Shown piece after piece: positions 36,242 to 49,647 of a stretch of 64,000 nt of DNA. Origin of the DNA: Alitta virens (Eukaryota; Annelida; Polychaeta; Phyllodocida; Nereididae); the NCBI GenBank assembly GCA_932294295.1, contig OW028574.1, forward strand, positions 55,140,297 through 55,204,296. Reading direction: 5' to 3'. Within the stretch, counting starts at the first letter, position 1, and every line of letters begins with the position of its first letter. Below the pieces are notes generated by a model. That model did no database searches and was not told the DNA's origin. It was given only the letters and a program-made list of their open reading frames with translations. The position numbers and the translations under genes are program-made.

Positions 36242-39200
36242 TTAAATTCTCATGTAGTCGAATTGTTTAAACTCCGAAACTTCAAGGTCGCTTTCGTCTG
36301 AATCACTATTTGGTCCATTGTCTGAGGGATCAATCTGTTCCTGAAACATCTCCTGCATGACCACTTCAATCTTCTTGAAGCCTGTGGTAGGAATTAGCAA
36401 AGTATTACATAATTATTTTCTTGACTGCAAGCCACAGATCCTGTTGTTTTAGATACATTTCTGAGCACAGGTCCAGGACCTCTATGCTCATGTATATAGG
36501 TGGGTATTGACAATTAAGGTGTAAGTAGGCTTGCGTTTGTGAAAAATTTACAAATTTAGACTTAGTGACTTAGTGGCGTTTATGTTACAGTTAAAATTAC
36601 ATTATAATTATACACTGAATTTTCAAGGTATTTCTAGCTTCCTTCATGTCGCCTATGAAAAGAGTCTGGGCTTTATTTTAAACCCAGCTGATGATTGATT
36701 AATATTCAAGAAAATAAGATTAACTTAAATTCCAAACCATGATATTGGAAAGCAGTGGATAAGTAAATAGGAACCTCCCAATTGAGACCACCCATGTTAA
36801 CTAATAAAGTGGTCCAATATCGGGCTTGTCTAGTTCTGGGATGGTTCAGTATTGTGATTAGTATATATACACTTTTGTTTTCACCAAAGTGATTTTTATT
36901 TTATAAGTCAGCAAATGTGAATTCTCAGATAAAATGTATAATGGCGAACATACCGTGATCACTAAGGGTGAAGTAAGTCTTTCCCCCTTCAAATTCCGTA
37001 ACATTTGATTCAGCATCAATTTTTGTTGCATTGGGTGGAGAATCTGGGATGCTTGAGTCTTGTTTGGCTTCCACGCCCGACGCAATTACTCTTAAAAGAG
37101 AAACATGGTTACCAAGGAAACTGATTAATAAAAGTTCATAGCTGCTGAATATAATATAACATTTAACACAGTACCCTTGTGATTAAAAAAAAAAAAACAT
37201 TGGCAAGATACTCGACAGGTCTCAGGTTGAAATTCTTGATTGGGCACTAATCATGAGGCGCTTAATATTTGTTGAATGTCATTCACATTAGATGTTAAAT
37301 TATCCGTGCACAACACTATGTGTGTATGCAGAAGCAGCATAGACTCGGAGTAATTGTGTAGGCCTTTTATTGTGTGGATAATGGATATGTAGCCTACTAG
37401 CCTAATCATCTCATCATTGTATCTGCCTCTGACAGATCTCACTAAGTGGCATATATTGATACAATACAATACAATACAATATACACTGTCATTATACAGT
37501 GTATACACAATTATACAAATTTGACACAGGGTATGTCTCAACAGGGTATGCCTCAACAGGGTATGCCTCAACATTTAGACTTCACAAAATAACAAAATAT
37601 TTGACGCGATATTTGACTTTAAAAGCAAGTCTCTTTATCATTTTTAAAAAGATATAAATTAAAAGACATACTGGTCTTTGGTGAGCCCCAGTTTCTGGAC
37701 AGTATTCATTAAAGCATCTCGAAGTTGATCTTTTCGTGAAACGGTGTACTCCAGCATAAAAGCCTCCAAAACAAATGCAGTTATGATACTGGAAAAAAAA
37801 GGCAGAGATTTCTATGAAATCGGGTACATAATAGTGTAGACATTGTAGCCTAAATTTAAAGTCAACGCTGGTTAATGCAAGTAAGTTAAAATGCACTTGG
37901 ACTGACTTACTTCAGCAACACCACGACCCCAACTACATTGTAACTGAAGAAGTATATTCTTGCTCCTTTGTTCGTCAGTAGAACGAAACCATTCGCAAGA
38001 ACTGAAAATAAGGTTCAACATCCGATTAAGTAGCTTAGAGTTCATAAATGGCTCCTTTTATAGGCCGTTTTGAGTCAGGCACTACGAAACTGTTTTAACC
38101 AGTTTCACACAAGCATGCGATTAGCTTAATTGCCTCTTACACAACCAATAAACAGGTTTTTGTGCGTTAAATAGCTCAAGATTTGTTGAAACCAGGTTCT
38201 ACCTTTTTTAGTAAAGTGAACTTTTCCTGAAATGAGATTCACTTTTGATTAAAATTCGAGAAAGTCTGAAGCAGCTAGAACATGACATGACAGAGGCTGA
38301 ATTAACTTGAAAGCTAATTTAAAGCTGACTAACTTTTTGGTGTGAAGTCAGTCTAGACACCAACTGTCTTAGCACTGTGCTCCTGTGAGAAATACTGCAA
38401 CAGCGATCATAACACTATCCACATAGAAGTATAAATTAAGCACCTACCATGCCACTGGTTGACGACCATAAGTTCAAAGAGTGTCACAAAAGCCCTGGGG
38501 AGGTCATTAAAGTTGTTGTTGCAGTAATCCAATCTGAGGAATTCAGAGTTGTTCAGGGCTGGGTTACCGCAATATTCTGTTCCATTTTTCTTGATAAGAC
38601 CCCCAAATATTTCCATGCCAATAATTGCGTAAATGTAATCGACCACCTGTATGGGAACACCCAAAAGAAATGTTTCAAACTTATTATATGGGCTTTTTTT
38701 TTATAGGGGTGAGTAGACATGTCCCACTTTTTGTGTTTTAAGAGGGGGGAGGAACAAAATACATTTGTTATCCCCACCCTCCCATTTTTTTTGTAAATGC
38801 TGAAGAATTTAGAGTTTTTACCTTTTCTTTATATGTTACTCTTTTATATAGGCCTAAGAAATCATCTCAGCCATAGTGGCTGTATTGCTCACCCCCCCCC
38901 CCCCCCCATATATTTTCTGTGCAAACCAGGACCTTTGGGCCCTTATAAAGGCCAAGGAACAACACAACCGAATGAGTCACAGTACTTACAAAGAATACAC
39001 ATCCATACGTAACTATGGAAGGGCCAATGTTGACAATTGTAGTCAGTATTACCCTAAACCTGCAATGTGTAGAAAATGATGCATTAAATTTCGGAACAGA
39101 CAGAGGTTACCACAACCAAGTGAAATAAAATTCTGTTAATATCTGGTGATTGTGGTATAATTACTCCACTTACGTTTTGCTGCCCATCAGTAACCTCACA

Positions 39201-42200
39201 AGTCTGAGAACTCGAAGTACCAAAATGAAATCAAGACTAAGAATTTCAGTCTCCTCTTAAATATAAGATAAAATTAACAATATTAACTTTCATAAAATAT
39301 TAACATAAAAATCTACCAACTGCCATAGATACGATGTTACGAACATACGTATCTCTTTAAATTGCTAATTAGTAAAACAATAAATAAGAAATATATGGAT
39401 AAACAGATAAATAAATGAATAATACATTAATGTTTGCTTACCAAAGTTGCCTGATGCTGATTCATAAATGGTAACTACCAATGCTGACAATACAATTACA
39501 AAATCAAACCTGCAAAGATTTACAAGTTTACAGGTCAATTACAGAAAAAATACTATATTTAAACAATCATCAAGAAATATAATGTTGCTGTAGCTTATGT
39601 TTTAAAGATGTAAAAAGTTATTCTAACATCACACAGAAGCTACTTTTTCCTAGAGCGGAAATAAAACGAGAATGCATTGCTGGAAGTCTTGACAGCCAAT
39701 TTCATGGACTTGAAAAATAAGCAGTAGTAGTTATAAACCTTTATTATTTTCAAGTCGTATGACAATCAGTAGCGACCTATGACATATATATGTCATAAAT
39801 GCCCAAGCAAGGTTGCTTCTGCATGACAGATTAAAAAAATGTTAAAAATCAAGAACTACAGTAAGTACCAGGTGGAGCACCATTACAGAAGAGCACCTAA
39901 ATTACAAGGTAGTAAAACCTTAATGCAGATAAAAACATTATAAAATGTCTGGCAGATACATGTATTTGCTTATCTATGATATATCAATGAAAAATTAATA
40001 TATTGCAACACCAGAGGACGTCATGTAAATCCAGGGCTCCCATTGGTTATGGCCAGAGACTTTAAGGCACTACTGTGCATTCTCTCAGCCAATGGGAATC
40101 CTTGATCTACCTAGCGTCCTTTGGAGTTTAGTTCCAAGTCAAATGAAATTTGCCGTAAGAGTCAAATTGTGCTACTTTAACAAAAGTACACTGTAACAAG
40201 TTTCCGTAGTTGTCTTGCAATTTAACCATAGTTTTTACAGTAAAATACTGTTATTCTGGTATGCAGCACGCTACCGTAAATTTTGTTCCAGCAAAATACC
40301 AAGCTACGTTATATATGCGATAAAATTTACAGTTGATGTAAAGAAAATGGCAGTGTACTGTAACTTTATCAGCAGATTGCTGTGAAATTGACCCAATTGG
40401 CCATACAGCAAGTCACCGCATATTTTACAGGAAAATGCCGTAAAACTACTCAACACCATGCCCCGTAGCATTTTATGTTAAGATACAGTCAAGTCCAGCT
40501 ATGGTATGATATAGTAAATTTACTGTAGATGGCTCAAATTTGGCTTGTCATAGGTTAGCTCAACATCAAAGTACAACAGTATTTACGGTAAGGTGCCGTT
40601 TGTAAGGTTTCACGGTAAGCGATCATCACAACTTACCAAATGCATGTACTGTAAATTTTAAGACAAACATCCGTTTTTCCTACTTTATGGTAGACCAACT
40701 TGTTACCATAATATTTGCAGCAAGATACTGTGCAAAAATTCGCCAGCAAGATGATGTAAAAACCACAGAAGTTTTTTTACAGTGTATGTTTGCATAAAAA
40801 GTTTGTCAGTCATGTCAATATCATATATAAGGTGAATGCTTTTCGCTTAGATGTTAGTTTTTCACGTTGACATACGTAGTTTGTACTGTTGGTAATTATG
40901 AGTTATAATAATGGCATAATTGACAATATTTCTGGCTGACAATTTAGGGTAAAAGTGCTTTGTGCATGGGAGTGTCTAACCACTTTTTATGTACATTCTA
41001 ATCAAAAGGCTTTTGAGAGTGAGGAAGATGTGCATGTAAAATTGACTTACACATCCCACATATTCTTGAAGAACTGGATGGAGCCATACGTGTAAATCTT
41101 CAACAAAATCTCCAAGCAGAAAATTGTCAGGAAGAACCATTCCACTTGGTCCCAGTTCATAGCAATGCAGATTGTGTTGACAATTATTGCAAAATCAAAA
41201 CCGAAGCGAAAAAATCTGAAAAATGAACGTTACACGAGATTCATTGCATAATTATTAGCATATTTCGTACTTACACATAAAAAAAATTTTTGGGGGGAGA
41301 CTTGCATATTGCATAGGTGAACATCAGCCCCTAAAAATAGTCTTCTGACACCAATGACAGAAACCTTTTTCTTTTTGGCTTATATGGCCTGCCACAACAT
41401 TTCATCACACCATCAAGTATTTATTCAACACCTCCTATAAAGTACACCTTCTCACTACATCTTTATGTTCATATAATTTTTAACACCCATGGGTTTGACT
41501 TACCTGTGCTGGACAACTTTTCTGACGAAGGCACTAAGCACAGAATTATAGCAATCAGGAATCTTCCTTTTGAACCAAGTCACGTACTCTTTGCTCTCAA
41601 TCAACAGTATGGTCAGAACATCAGTCAGTTTCAGAAATTCTGCTTTAGCTGTGAAGCAAAAAGCAGTGGTCAGTTTTCAAGGGAATAACATTATATCATG
41701 GTATGACTGTGCATGTATGGAGTTATGATTTAGCTCTGTGGTGCATGGTATCTATTAATTACTTAATATTAAATTATTATACACACCTAAAATATTTTTG
41801 TCTGGAATGGCTGACCACTAGTTGCTAGTTTTACTAACAAGTTATAACTTTAGCTATTATATTAAGTGTGCAAGCCTGTAAGCAATGTCCTTATTAAATG
41901 TGAAGTTTTTTAAGTCAATATGACTAGATAACATTGAATTATTAATATCATAAGGCTGAATAACATGTTAGATGGAGCTCACTTGTCTTTACAAAGGCAA
42001 TGCTAAGAGCCTGGACACAGAATAAAATAAAAAAACTACAGAAAGCTTGATTACAAAATCATGGATATATCATACTTATACAGCCTTGGCCTTCTGGATC
42101 CAGGACACAACATACGACCTCGAAGTAGATGTTGCTCTTGTTTGGGAACGCGACTCTCAGAAGTTGCAAAAACCGTTCTTTCGTAACCACTTTTCCAAAC

Positions 42201-45200
42201 TCCGATGGTTCTGATATGATGTTGAACGACTCACCAAGAAGTTTTCTCTTCCTATAGACACTCGTCATTACTTCACCCTAATAATATAATGAGACAGGTG
42301 TTTGGTTTACAGTTTCTTGCTAGATTTAATACTCAGACATGTCACAGACTGGAAACTTACTTCCAGAGGACGTCATGTGAATCCAGCCTGGCAGGACTCT
42401 CATTGACTATAAGATAGTCCCTCAGGCAATGGGAGTCCTGCCAGGATTAACATGACGTCATCTGGAGTTTAGTCTAGGAAATCTGTTGTAAGACCTACAC
42501 TGTACAGTTAAGACGAAGAAGCCAGTGTCAGTCTTCGGCCCAGGGTTACTGACCTTATATCATCTGACCTTATATCATCTTCTAAATCATTTTTAAGGTG
42601 CCTTAAATGAACGACTCCCTATCAAACAGCTATTACCCATTGTCAGTACTGACTAACATAATAATATTTAGTCACTATGGCTGATTTATTTGGTTAAAGT
42701 GGTAAGTTGGGCAATCATTATGGACAGTATTCGACACCCTCAAATTGTCTAAAAGTTAGCTACTTTACTGACTTTCTCATCACATCATGCATCATAAATG
42801 AGACATTTTTAAAAGCCAGACCTTGAGATGTTTCTTGTAGTTGTAGAACACAATGGCCAACACAATGCTCATGAATATGTAGAGATTGACCAGAAGGAAA
42901 CAAACAAAGAAGAATGCATAGAACCGGCTGGCGTTATAGGCAGGCATTCTGGGAAAATAATGCAGAACAATTAATAAGCAAGACAATTGAAAACGCAAGT
43001 CCTTTAAAACATAGGCGAAAGTAAAGAACAATGAACGTTATAAAAAAATATAATAACTTACATAACATCTGGACTGTTTGAAGTTGTCACCAGTACGTAA
43101 AGTTCCCAGAAGATGTCGAAGTAATTCTGGAAATATGGTGTCCCATCGGGATATGTGAGGTCTCTAAATATAAGCAGAGTCAGACTGAATGTTGACTTAA
43201 TTTAATAATTTATTCAACAACACTTGTTACCATCATCCAGACAGTGGCTTTTAATATTTCTGCATTTATATCATTCACAGTAATAAAAAAAATCTTGTCT
43301 GTACTTACGTTTAATGATAGGACTTACCTCATCTCGAAAAGCTTTAAGGCCATCAACGAAAACAGTGCAATGCTTGCCAGTAACAGGAAAAAACCATGCG
43401 CTATGTCTAGGAGTGTTCTGCGAATACTTCGGAATGCTTTTCTTACCTGTACAAGAGTTCAATGAATGTTTATTCTGCGTACAATGGTAACATGCTGACA
43501 GATGTACAGACAATCATCCTTGTAACTGGAGTGTGTTTCAGCCATCTGTCAACATTAAGATTTATCTGTGGTATTCTAATGGCAACAACCATTTCTAATT
43601 TAAAAAATTTTGTCAGTACCTGTCTTCCTTCTGGAAAGTTTATGAAAAAAAGTGGACGAAGCACCCTGGACCACCTGACTGGGCGGACTGCGCCTCGTCC
43701 GATTTCCGTCCAGATCGCGTAGCAAATCATATCAATAGAGATCAACTGAAATTTAAATCAATTTCAAGAAATGTGTCAAGTTTGTAACATGTGCAGATGA
43801 AATCTGTTATGCATTACATAAGTTTTGTGCAAATTACTTACAAAAATCGAGAGCATAACAGTGACATTTTTGGGATCCCTCAAAAAGTTCTCATTGGCAG
43901 TGAAATACAAGTTATGGAAGAACCGAAACAGAAAGTACATCAGGAAAACGAATTCAACCAACATGGATGCCTGAAAAGTGAACTACTGATCATGAAATTA
44001 ATTAAAATCACTGAATTGATCGAAAACAAGTTTAGGAATAGAGATAAGCTTACCCAACATGGCAGTTCATAAATCCCAGGTTTTTCAAACAGGGCGAGCG
44101 ACATATTTCCCCAGATGCACAAGAACTGCATAATCTTGAACACATTGAGTCGATATAGTTGGTAAGCCCTAGTAAAGAAGTACAAAATTTAAGGAAACAC
44201 CAGAAACCTTATTCATAGAAAACTTATTTTGGGGAGGCGGTAAACTTCAGAAGGGTGTCATATCAAGGTGACTTTGGGTGGGGTTCCAACTTCCAAAATA
44301 GGGAAGAGTGGGGCACCTTGAGCAATGTGCTTTCCATGCAGTATATATAAATATGTGAGGTTTAATTTGAAAGGTACTATTTTATAATGCACCAGTAGTA
44401 AAATTCTGCAATAAACACAGCTTCCTCCATTTACATGCATCAGAGATAATTGCAGTATATAAATTTGTAGGACTGCGGTAAATTAATTGTATTGAACATA
44501 ATGACTCAATGTGCTAACCAGTGTTTGGGCACGTTAAGCCACTTGACAATTTAGTATAATGAACTTATAACTTTACCATATACTCCCTACAGAATGATTT
44601 TACCTGTGGTAAATGAGGTTAGTTGAGTACAAGATGGCCATTAATGGATGACCTTGATTGTGTAATCATCCACATCCATTTTTCATAATCCATGTCATAA
44701 AATATATGGTCTCTTGACCATTTGCGACAGAGCCCTGGTCATGTGACACTCAACCCTGTATATACCAGCCCTCTACTCTATTAATTGCCGCCAATTTCAT
44801 TTTTTGATAAGGTGTTATATACAAACTTTAAAACTCCATCATGCTCTGAATCAATGAATTATTGATAGTAACATATTATTAGGTGAAGATCTTATAACTA
44901 TCTGTCTATCTACATATCTACATATTTATACTCTATGAGGTATTACTAACTTTATTAACAAGAATATTCTTGTTTGTGCCTAGTATACTCCATTAATTTT
45001 CCCCACCTTAACTATTATATAAATTCTACACATTTCCCTGAATAATTCAGTCTTTATTTGACGAAAATCGGATATGTAGATAGACAGATAGTTTAGAGAG
45101 ACAGATAGATTTATATGCTTATTATATAATATAGAATATCTATAGCTTAATATTTGGTCTATATAAGTACATAAAAGATAGCAAATAAAATCACAGATCA

Positions 45201-48200
45201 AATCACAAATACTAATTACAATATCAATATTAGATTTAAATTTTACAAAAATATACACAAATACTGATCAAAATATCACAATAAGATTCAAATTAACACA
45301 AAAAGATAAGAATGTTCACATGTATAAAAAAAAATACCAATATACAAATATAATCATTGCCTGGTAATTACAATAAAATACATTGTTTTTAAAATAATGA
45401 AAGCACTTACATCTTTTTGTAATTGTGAATGACAATCAAGACAATATCATATTACTGTGTCATCTTTGAACAAACCATGAAATGACACGAGTATCACCGC
45501 GTATCGCCAAGAATTCCCGGTTTGCTTTATTAGGCTAAGATTAGTTAGATAGGTGGTAGGTTGTAGATTCAAACCTAGCTTGGAACAATCATGAATAGAG
45601 GCTATTCTAGAGTTTTTTGTTTAGTTCATTATCAGTTGTAACAAATTAATAATATCAATTGAGTTCTAACCTTTCATAGTTCACTCAACATAAGATTTGA
45701 TAATGTTAAAAGCCGTTATTAAGTACGTCTTTGAAACGTTTTAAATACAATTTGTCAAACGTTTTGTACATCTAAAACCAGTCTTAAAATGTTCATTAAA
45801 AACATTTTGATTGAATGTCTTTGTAACTTTTTTTGGCCCCCACATATTACATCCAAAAACGTCTAAATGGACATTCATAAAACGAAATATTCTAGGTTTA
45901 ATAAAATGTGTTTGTGTTTGGGCTTATCAGGAAATCACCCGAGATTTTTGATATTGCGGATGCCACTTCACACATTGTGTATTAAGATAATGTATTCATC
46001 CGATAAATATTTAATTGTAGGAAGTGTTAAAAAGATAGAATGCAAATTATGATAATAAATTTTGAATTATTAAGAGGATATAATTATGATGTCATGGTAT
46101 GACATTAATCGCGTTAAAAAAAAATTTAAACTAGGTATCAATACTAAGAAAAGTAAAATTAATGTAGAGTTTTATGTATTCATAATAAAACATTGTATAA
46201 CAATTTCTTTGCCAAAAAAAGAAAATCGGATGGGCCTATTGAAAATCCATAATTAGGTAATAATTATGGTGTTTTTGCAGAATGTGTTGAAATTCGTGCA
46301 TATTGTTTTGGAAGAAAATTATCATAAATAACAAGGGGGTCTGACATAATTATCACATATGAACCAATTATTTCCTATCTCAAATACTGAAATTAGCTTC
46401 CTGATGATGATTCAGGTAATCTCAATAGTATAGAGTCTAATTTAGTGTACACGTGCAAAGTCCACAGCTGCACTAAATGCTGCACTAAATGCTGCACTAA
46501 ATGCTGCACCAAATGCTGCACTAAATGCTGCACTAAATGCTGCACCAAATGCTGCACCAAATTCTGCACCAAATGCTGCACCAAATGCTGCAAGGAGTCT
46601 GCTGCTGCAGCCAGTTTTTGCAGCTGCAGCCGCTGCCTCTTCAACTGAAGCCTCCCCTTTCAACCCCCATCCCCATGTATGACAACAAATCCTTAATGTA
46701 TCTCCACCGTCTATTGTAGTAGAAACATGTGTGATGTCTCATTTTTAGGTTTTTTTAGGTACAAGATGAGCAATACAGTGCATCTGAAGTTATTATGCAA
46801 ATATGATCTTTGTTAATATATTTTAAGTGAATTGTCCAAATCATTAACAATTCAGTTAAATTAAACACCTGTAAGAGAGAATACCCTCTGCAAGTTTGCA
46901 GTCATCTTTGGTTCTTCAAAGGAATGTTACAACAAAAAGGCGAAAAATGGCAGTCTTATGTTTTTTTTGTTTTTTTTGGCATATGCAAGATTTATAACCA
47001 GAAACATCATTTTAGATCCATTTCTCCGCCAAGAAACAAAATAAATCACTGACAAATGTTTATCTTATCAATATTCTTCATAATTTTTATAAAACCTGAT
47101 AAAAAGCACTATGGTTTCTTTGGCTGGGCCTCAAAACATTTTTAAGCAACATCCAAGAGGTTCGTATACTCTGTGAAGCCATGTCCAGCTCTTTTATTGC
47201 CAGCAGCCTTATATTCTGGGTGACGTTCAGGCTTAGATATGACAAAGCCGCGTCATCAGCTTCCCTCCAGAGAGCTATTTTTATCTTCCAAATTGATTAC
47301 AATGTTTCTAGTCTCTTCAGTCAGATTGAATTAATTAGCTGTCATCATGTGATGTTATCTGTCCATAAATGATGCAGTCATCGGCGAATAGTCTGATGTT
47401 GCTCTCAGGGTAGTCTGGAAGGTCATTTAATGTATAGAAGAGAGAGTATTGGTCCCAGAACTGTGCCCTGGGGGACTCCGGAGTAGGCATTGGCCTCATC
47501 AGGGGGTTGTCCTTCCACCCCCACTTTGACAAACTGGCCTCCTCCTTGGGTTACTCTAGCTAGTTCCTCAATGAAGTCGATCAGTTGCGTTTCACAAGAT
47601 CTTTTTGCATGAAACCCATGTTGGGCATCCACCAGGGCATTGTGATTTTCTAGATGGATGAGGATTTGCTAGACTATGACATGCTCTAGGGGTTTACAAG
47701 TGATGCAGGCTAACCTTACAGAGCAGTAGTTTTGTGCTTTGAACTTTTTACTGGAGCAATGTTGGCTCTCGACCGATTCTATGGCAAGTCAGAGTTGTCG
47801 AGGCTATGCTGGAAGCTGATTTAGAGGATCGGTGCTAGTAGAATAGCATAGTCCTTTAGGATCCTTGCTGGTACTAGATCTGGGCCTGAGGCCCTATGAG
47901 GGTTGATCTTTTTCAGGAGCTTTTGAATGCCATTTACATTGACATTTATGGGTTGCATAGGTGGTATAGTGTGCGTGGTGGAATAGGCAATTTGTCTATG
48001 TCACAATCCGAATCTCTGGTGAAGATACTGGTGTACTGGGCATTTAGGATTTGTGCTCGTTCATATGCGTTAGCTGTGAGTGTACCAGCATCTTTTTGTG
48101 GGGCTACTCCAACGCAGTCCCGTCTTAAGGTTTTGCGAACTTCCATAATTTTTTGTTGCACCTTACATTTTCTGTATATTGGTCTCCTTCGATGATATTA

Positions 48201-49647
48201 TTGATATATTTGTTGTAGTCTTGTCTGATCTTTTTCTGGGTTTCACGCTTCATGGACTTTTTCTTCTGCCCTGTCATCAACTTTGCCATTTGGTGTAGTT
48301 TGTCTCTTTTTCTAATCAGCTTCTTTGTAGCATGACTGACCCATGGTTTGTCTGAGGCGCCTATGATGGTTTTAGTTGGGATGTTTCAGTCCATAGTCGA
48401 CAAACAAGAGGAGAATTCTGTGTAGAGTTGGTTGGTTTAATATTTTGCTGTTGTTTCTGCTAATGAATTTGCTGTGTAGCTCTTGAAGGTCTTTCTGGAT
48501 GCCTGCTCTGTTTACTTTTCTATAGACATGGCTATGTTTGCTTTTCTCTATAGACATGGTTTCTTGTTGGAGATATGGATATAAAATGATGTTTCTGGTT
48601 ATAAATTGTGCACATGGTTTCACACATTTGGTTATTTGGAAATAAAACATACATACTGAATAATAACATCAGACAGCCACTTTTCACATTTTTGTTCATA
48701 ACATTCCTTCGAAGAACCAAAAATGACTGCAAACTTGAAGAAGGCATTCTCTCTAGCATGTGTTCAATATGTGGGTTTTTTTAAATGATTTGGACAATCC
48801 AATCAGAAGATATTCACAATAATCATATTTGCATAATCACTGCAAGTGTTTTTTTGCTATTGAGACTGAGTGTGTTGTGGTAGCTGACATGGGGGCTGTG
48901 GATGCAAGGGGCATCATTCAATGAAGAGTTGCCCGCCATGACCAGGTAGATAGCCACCCATGGCAGAATGGCTGGGCTGGCTCTTTCCAGGAATTAAGGC
49001 TGACCCTTCACCTGGAAGGTTGGCCTGAGTAACTGCAAAGCACAGTTTCAGTAGCTAAACTGTTGTAACCAATAAACCCTTTTGTGCCACATCAATATAA
49101 GGACTGTGGCAGAGAGCAGTGGGGAGAGGAAATGCCTTGCTTTAAAAATATGCTATTGGTACTTCTGCAATGTCAATAGCTATTTTGGAGTGACTATTGG
49201 CAGTGTATATATGTATGTGCAGTTCACTGCATGTGCAGTGGCCATGGAGAAATTGAATAAATCAATAAAGTGCATGCTGCAATTAACCAACAGTTTATGA
49301 TACCGGGTGAAATATTATTTCTGAGGGATCAACTCATATACACAAAGTTAGTTTTGTACTTCTGAAGGTGTAAATATGTACACATACCTGACAGATTTTT
49401 CATCCCTCTTAAACTTAGTGTTTCTTTCTGCCTTTGCATCCTGCACGAGTATGGCAGCCACTTGAATGTCCTGGAAAGTAAACTTCTTATATACGTTTTT
49501 TTTTTAAATAAATCAGACTTTTAGAAATGTGTTGTGCATTCAACTTACTAGTTCAGTGATCACTTTATTTGCTCTGGCGTAGTTGTAACTTGAGCTGACT
49601 GAGTTTGGCTCGTCTGCACTGGCCGCGCTCTCCTGGTTGATCTCCAT
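36242..49647 (-). CDS. TPCN: Two-pore cation channel (TPC1/TPC3-like), complete, 19 exons
   Basis: CDS exons: 49647-49549, 49470-49388, 44168-44054, 43970-43842, 43745-43620, 43446-43328, 43163-43062, 42948-42822, 42277-42076, 41648-41504, 41215-41051, 39509-39442, 39255-39174, 39059-38990, 38646-38448, 38001-37911, 37788-37672, 37090-36954 and 36381-36242. All phases agree; total 2316 nt, 771 aa. Two six-helix repeats are visible. Repeat I has a basic S4-S5 linker (VRKAFRSIRRTL) and pore TTSNSPDVIMPAY. An EF-hand-like linker carries the loop DPEGQGCITKAE. Repeat II has S4 LRVLRLVRLL with three arginines, and pore ELMVVNQWH. A coil and an acidic tail close the protein. TPCs are endolysosomal or plasma-membrane Na+/Ca2+ channels gated by PI(3,5)P2, NAADP via adaptors, and voltage. 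Human TPC1/2 have VNNW in pore II; NQWH here suggests the TPC3 branch, from memory. The start lies 246 bp from the divergent gephyrin ATG. Confidence 0.95.
37330..37425 (+). repeat. SINE fragment, family A, in channel intron
   Basis: GTATGCAGAAGCAGCAT and CTAGCCTAATCATCTCATCA keep the ends of the family body and tail, with a rearranged middle. Confidence 0.45.
37457..37573. repeat. (ATACA)n run and 17-bp tandem triplet
   Basis: Four to five ACAAT/ATACA units at 37460-37483 are followed by three copies of CAGGGTATG(C/T)CTCAA at 37527-37573. Both lie in a channel intron. Confidence 0.75.
40009..40160. mobile_element. Palindromic MITE (GACGTC family), channel intron
   Basis: CCAGAGGACGTCATGTAAAT at the left matches, inverted, CTAGCGTCCTTTGGAGTTTAG at the right (one residue substituted in the core). 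CTCCCATTGGTTAT and AGCCAATGGGAATCC pair internally. It is the same family as 17.8-18.1 kb and 42.4 kb. Confidence 0.7.
40189..40784. mobile_element. ~600-bp terminal-inverted-repeat element, channel intron
   Basis: The left end CACTGTAACAAGTTTCCGTA and the reverse complement of the right end (CACTGTAAAAAAACTTCTGT) agree at most positions, and TA flanks both sides. The interior is packed with variants of TTACAG, CTGTAA and TTTACGGTAA in both directions and has no ORF. This fits a non-autonomous DNA transposon; its superfamily is not decided by a TA flank alone. Confidence 0.65.
42345..42495. mobile_element. Palindromic MITE (GACGTC family), channel intron
   Basis: TTCCAGAGGACGTCATGTGA at the left mirrors ACATGACGTCATCTGGAGTT at the right, and AGTCCTGCCAGGATT pairs with AATCCAGCCTGGCAGGACT. 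It is the cleanest foldback of the family. Confidence 0.8.
46463..46598. repeat. 12-bp minisatellite, about 11 units
   Basis: The unit TGCACTAAATGC alternates with TGCACCAAATGC and one TGCACCAAATTC. Because the unit is 12 bp, frames stay open in both directions (CTKC plus, AAF(G/S) or LVQH minus). It lies inside the second intron of the channel gene, so coding is unlikely. Confidence 0.9.
46784..46965 (+). repeat. Left arm of a ~2-kb inverted repeat
   Basis: ATTATGCAAATATGAT, GAATTGTCCAAATCATT, CAAGTTTGCAGTCAT and GGTTCTTC-AAGGAATGTTA occur in this order. They are found again, reverse-complemented and in mirror order, at 48655-48840. Confidence 0.75.
47330..48450 (-). mobile_element. Decayed LINE reverse transcriptase fragment
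   Basis: On the minus strand several frames carry non-LTR reverse transcriptase motifs in the right order. About 47946-48161 gives a pre-RT linker (AYERAQILNAQYTSIFT). About 47600-47700 gives a fingers segment ending DAQHGFHAKRSCETQL. Then follow YSGVPQGTVLGPILSLLY and the catalytic block IRLFADDCIIY at ~47350-47400. Stops and frameshifts separate the pieces, and the palm region between RSCETQL and the GVPQGT motif is shortened by deletion. It resembles CR1/Jockey-type elements. It is a pseudogene in the second intron of the channel, on the same strand as the host gene. Confidence 0.85.
48655..48840 (-). repeat. Right arm of a ~2-kb inverted repeat
   Basis: This is the reverse complement of the left arm at 46784-46965 at roughly three quarters identity. 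Together they bracket the LINE fragment. Confidence 0.75.

Noticed and set aside
46393..46719. Cys-rich (CTKC)n and Ala-rich frames
   Set aside because: Product of a 12-bp minisatellite inside an intron of the channel gene.
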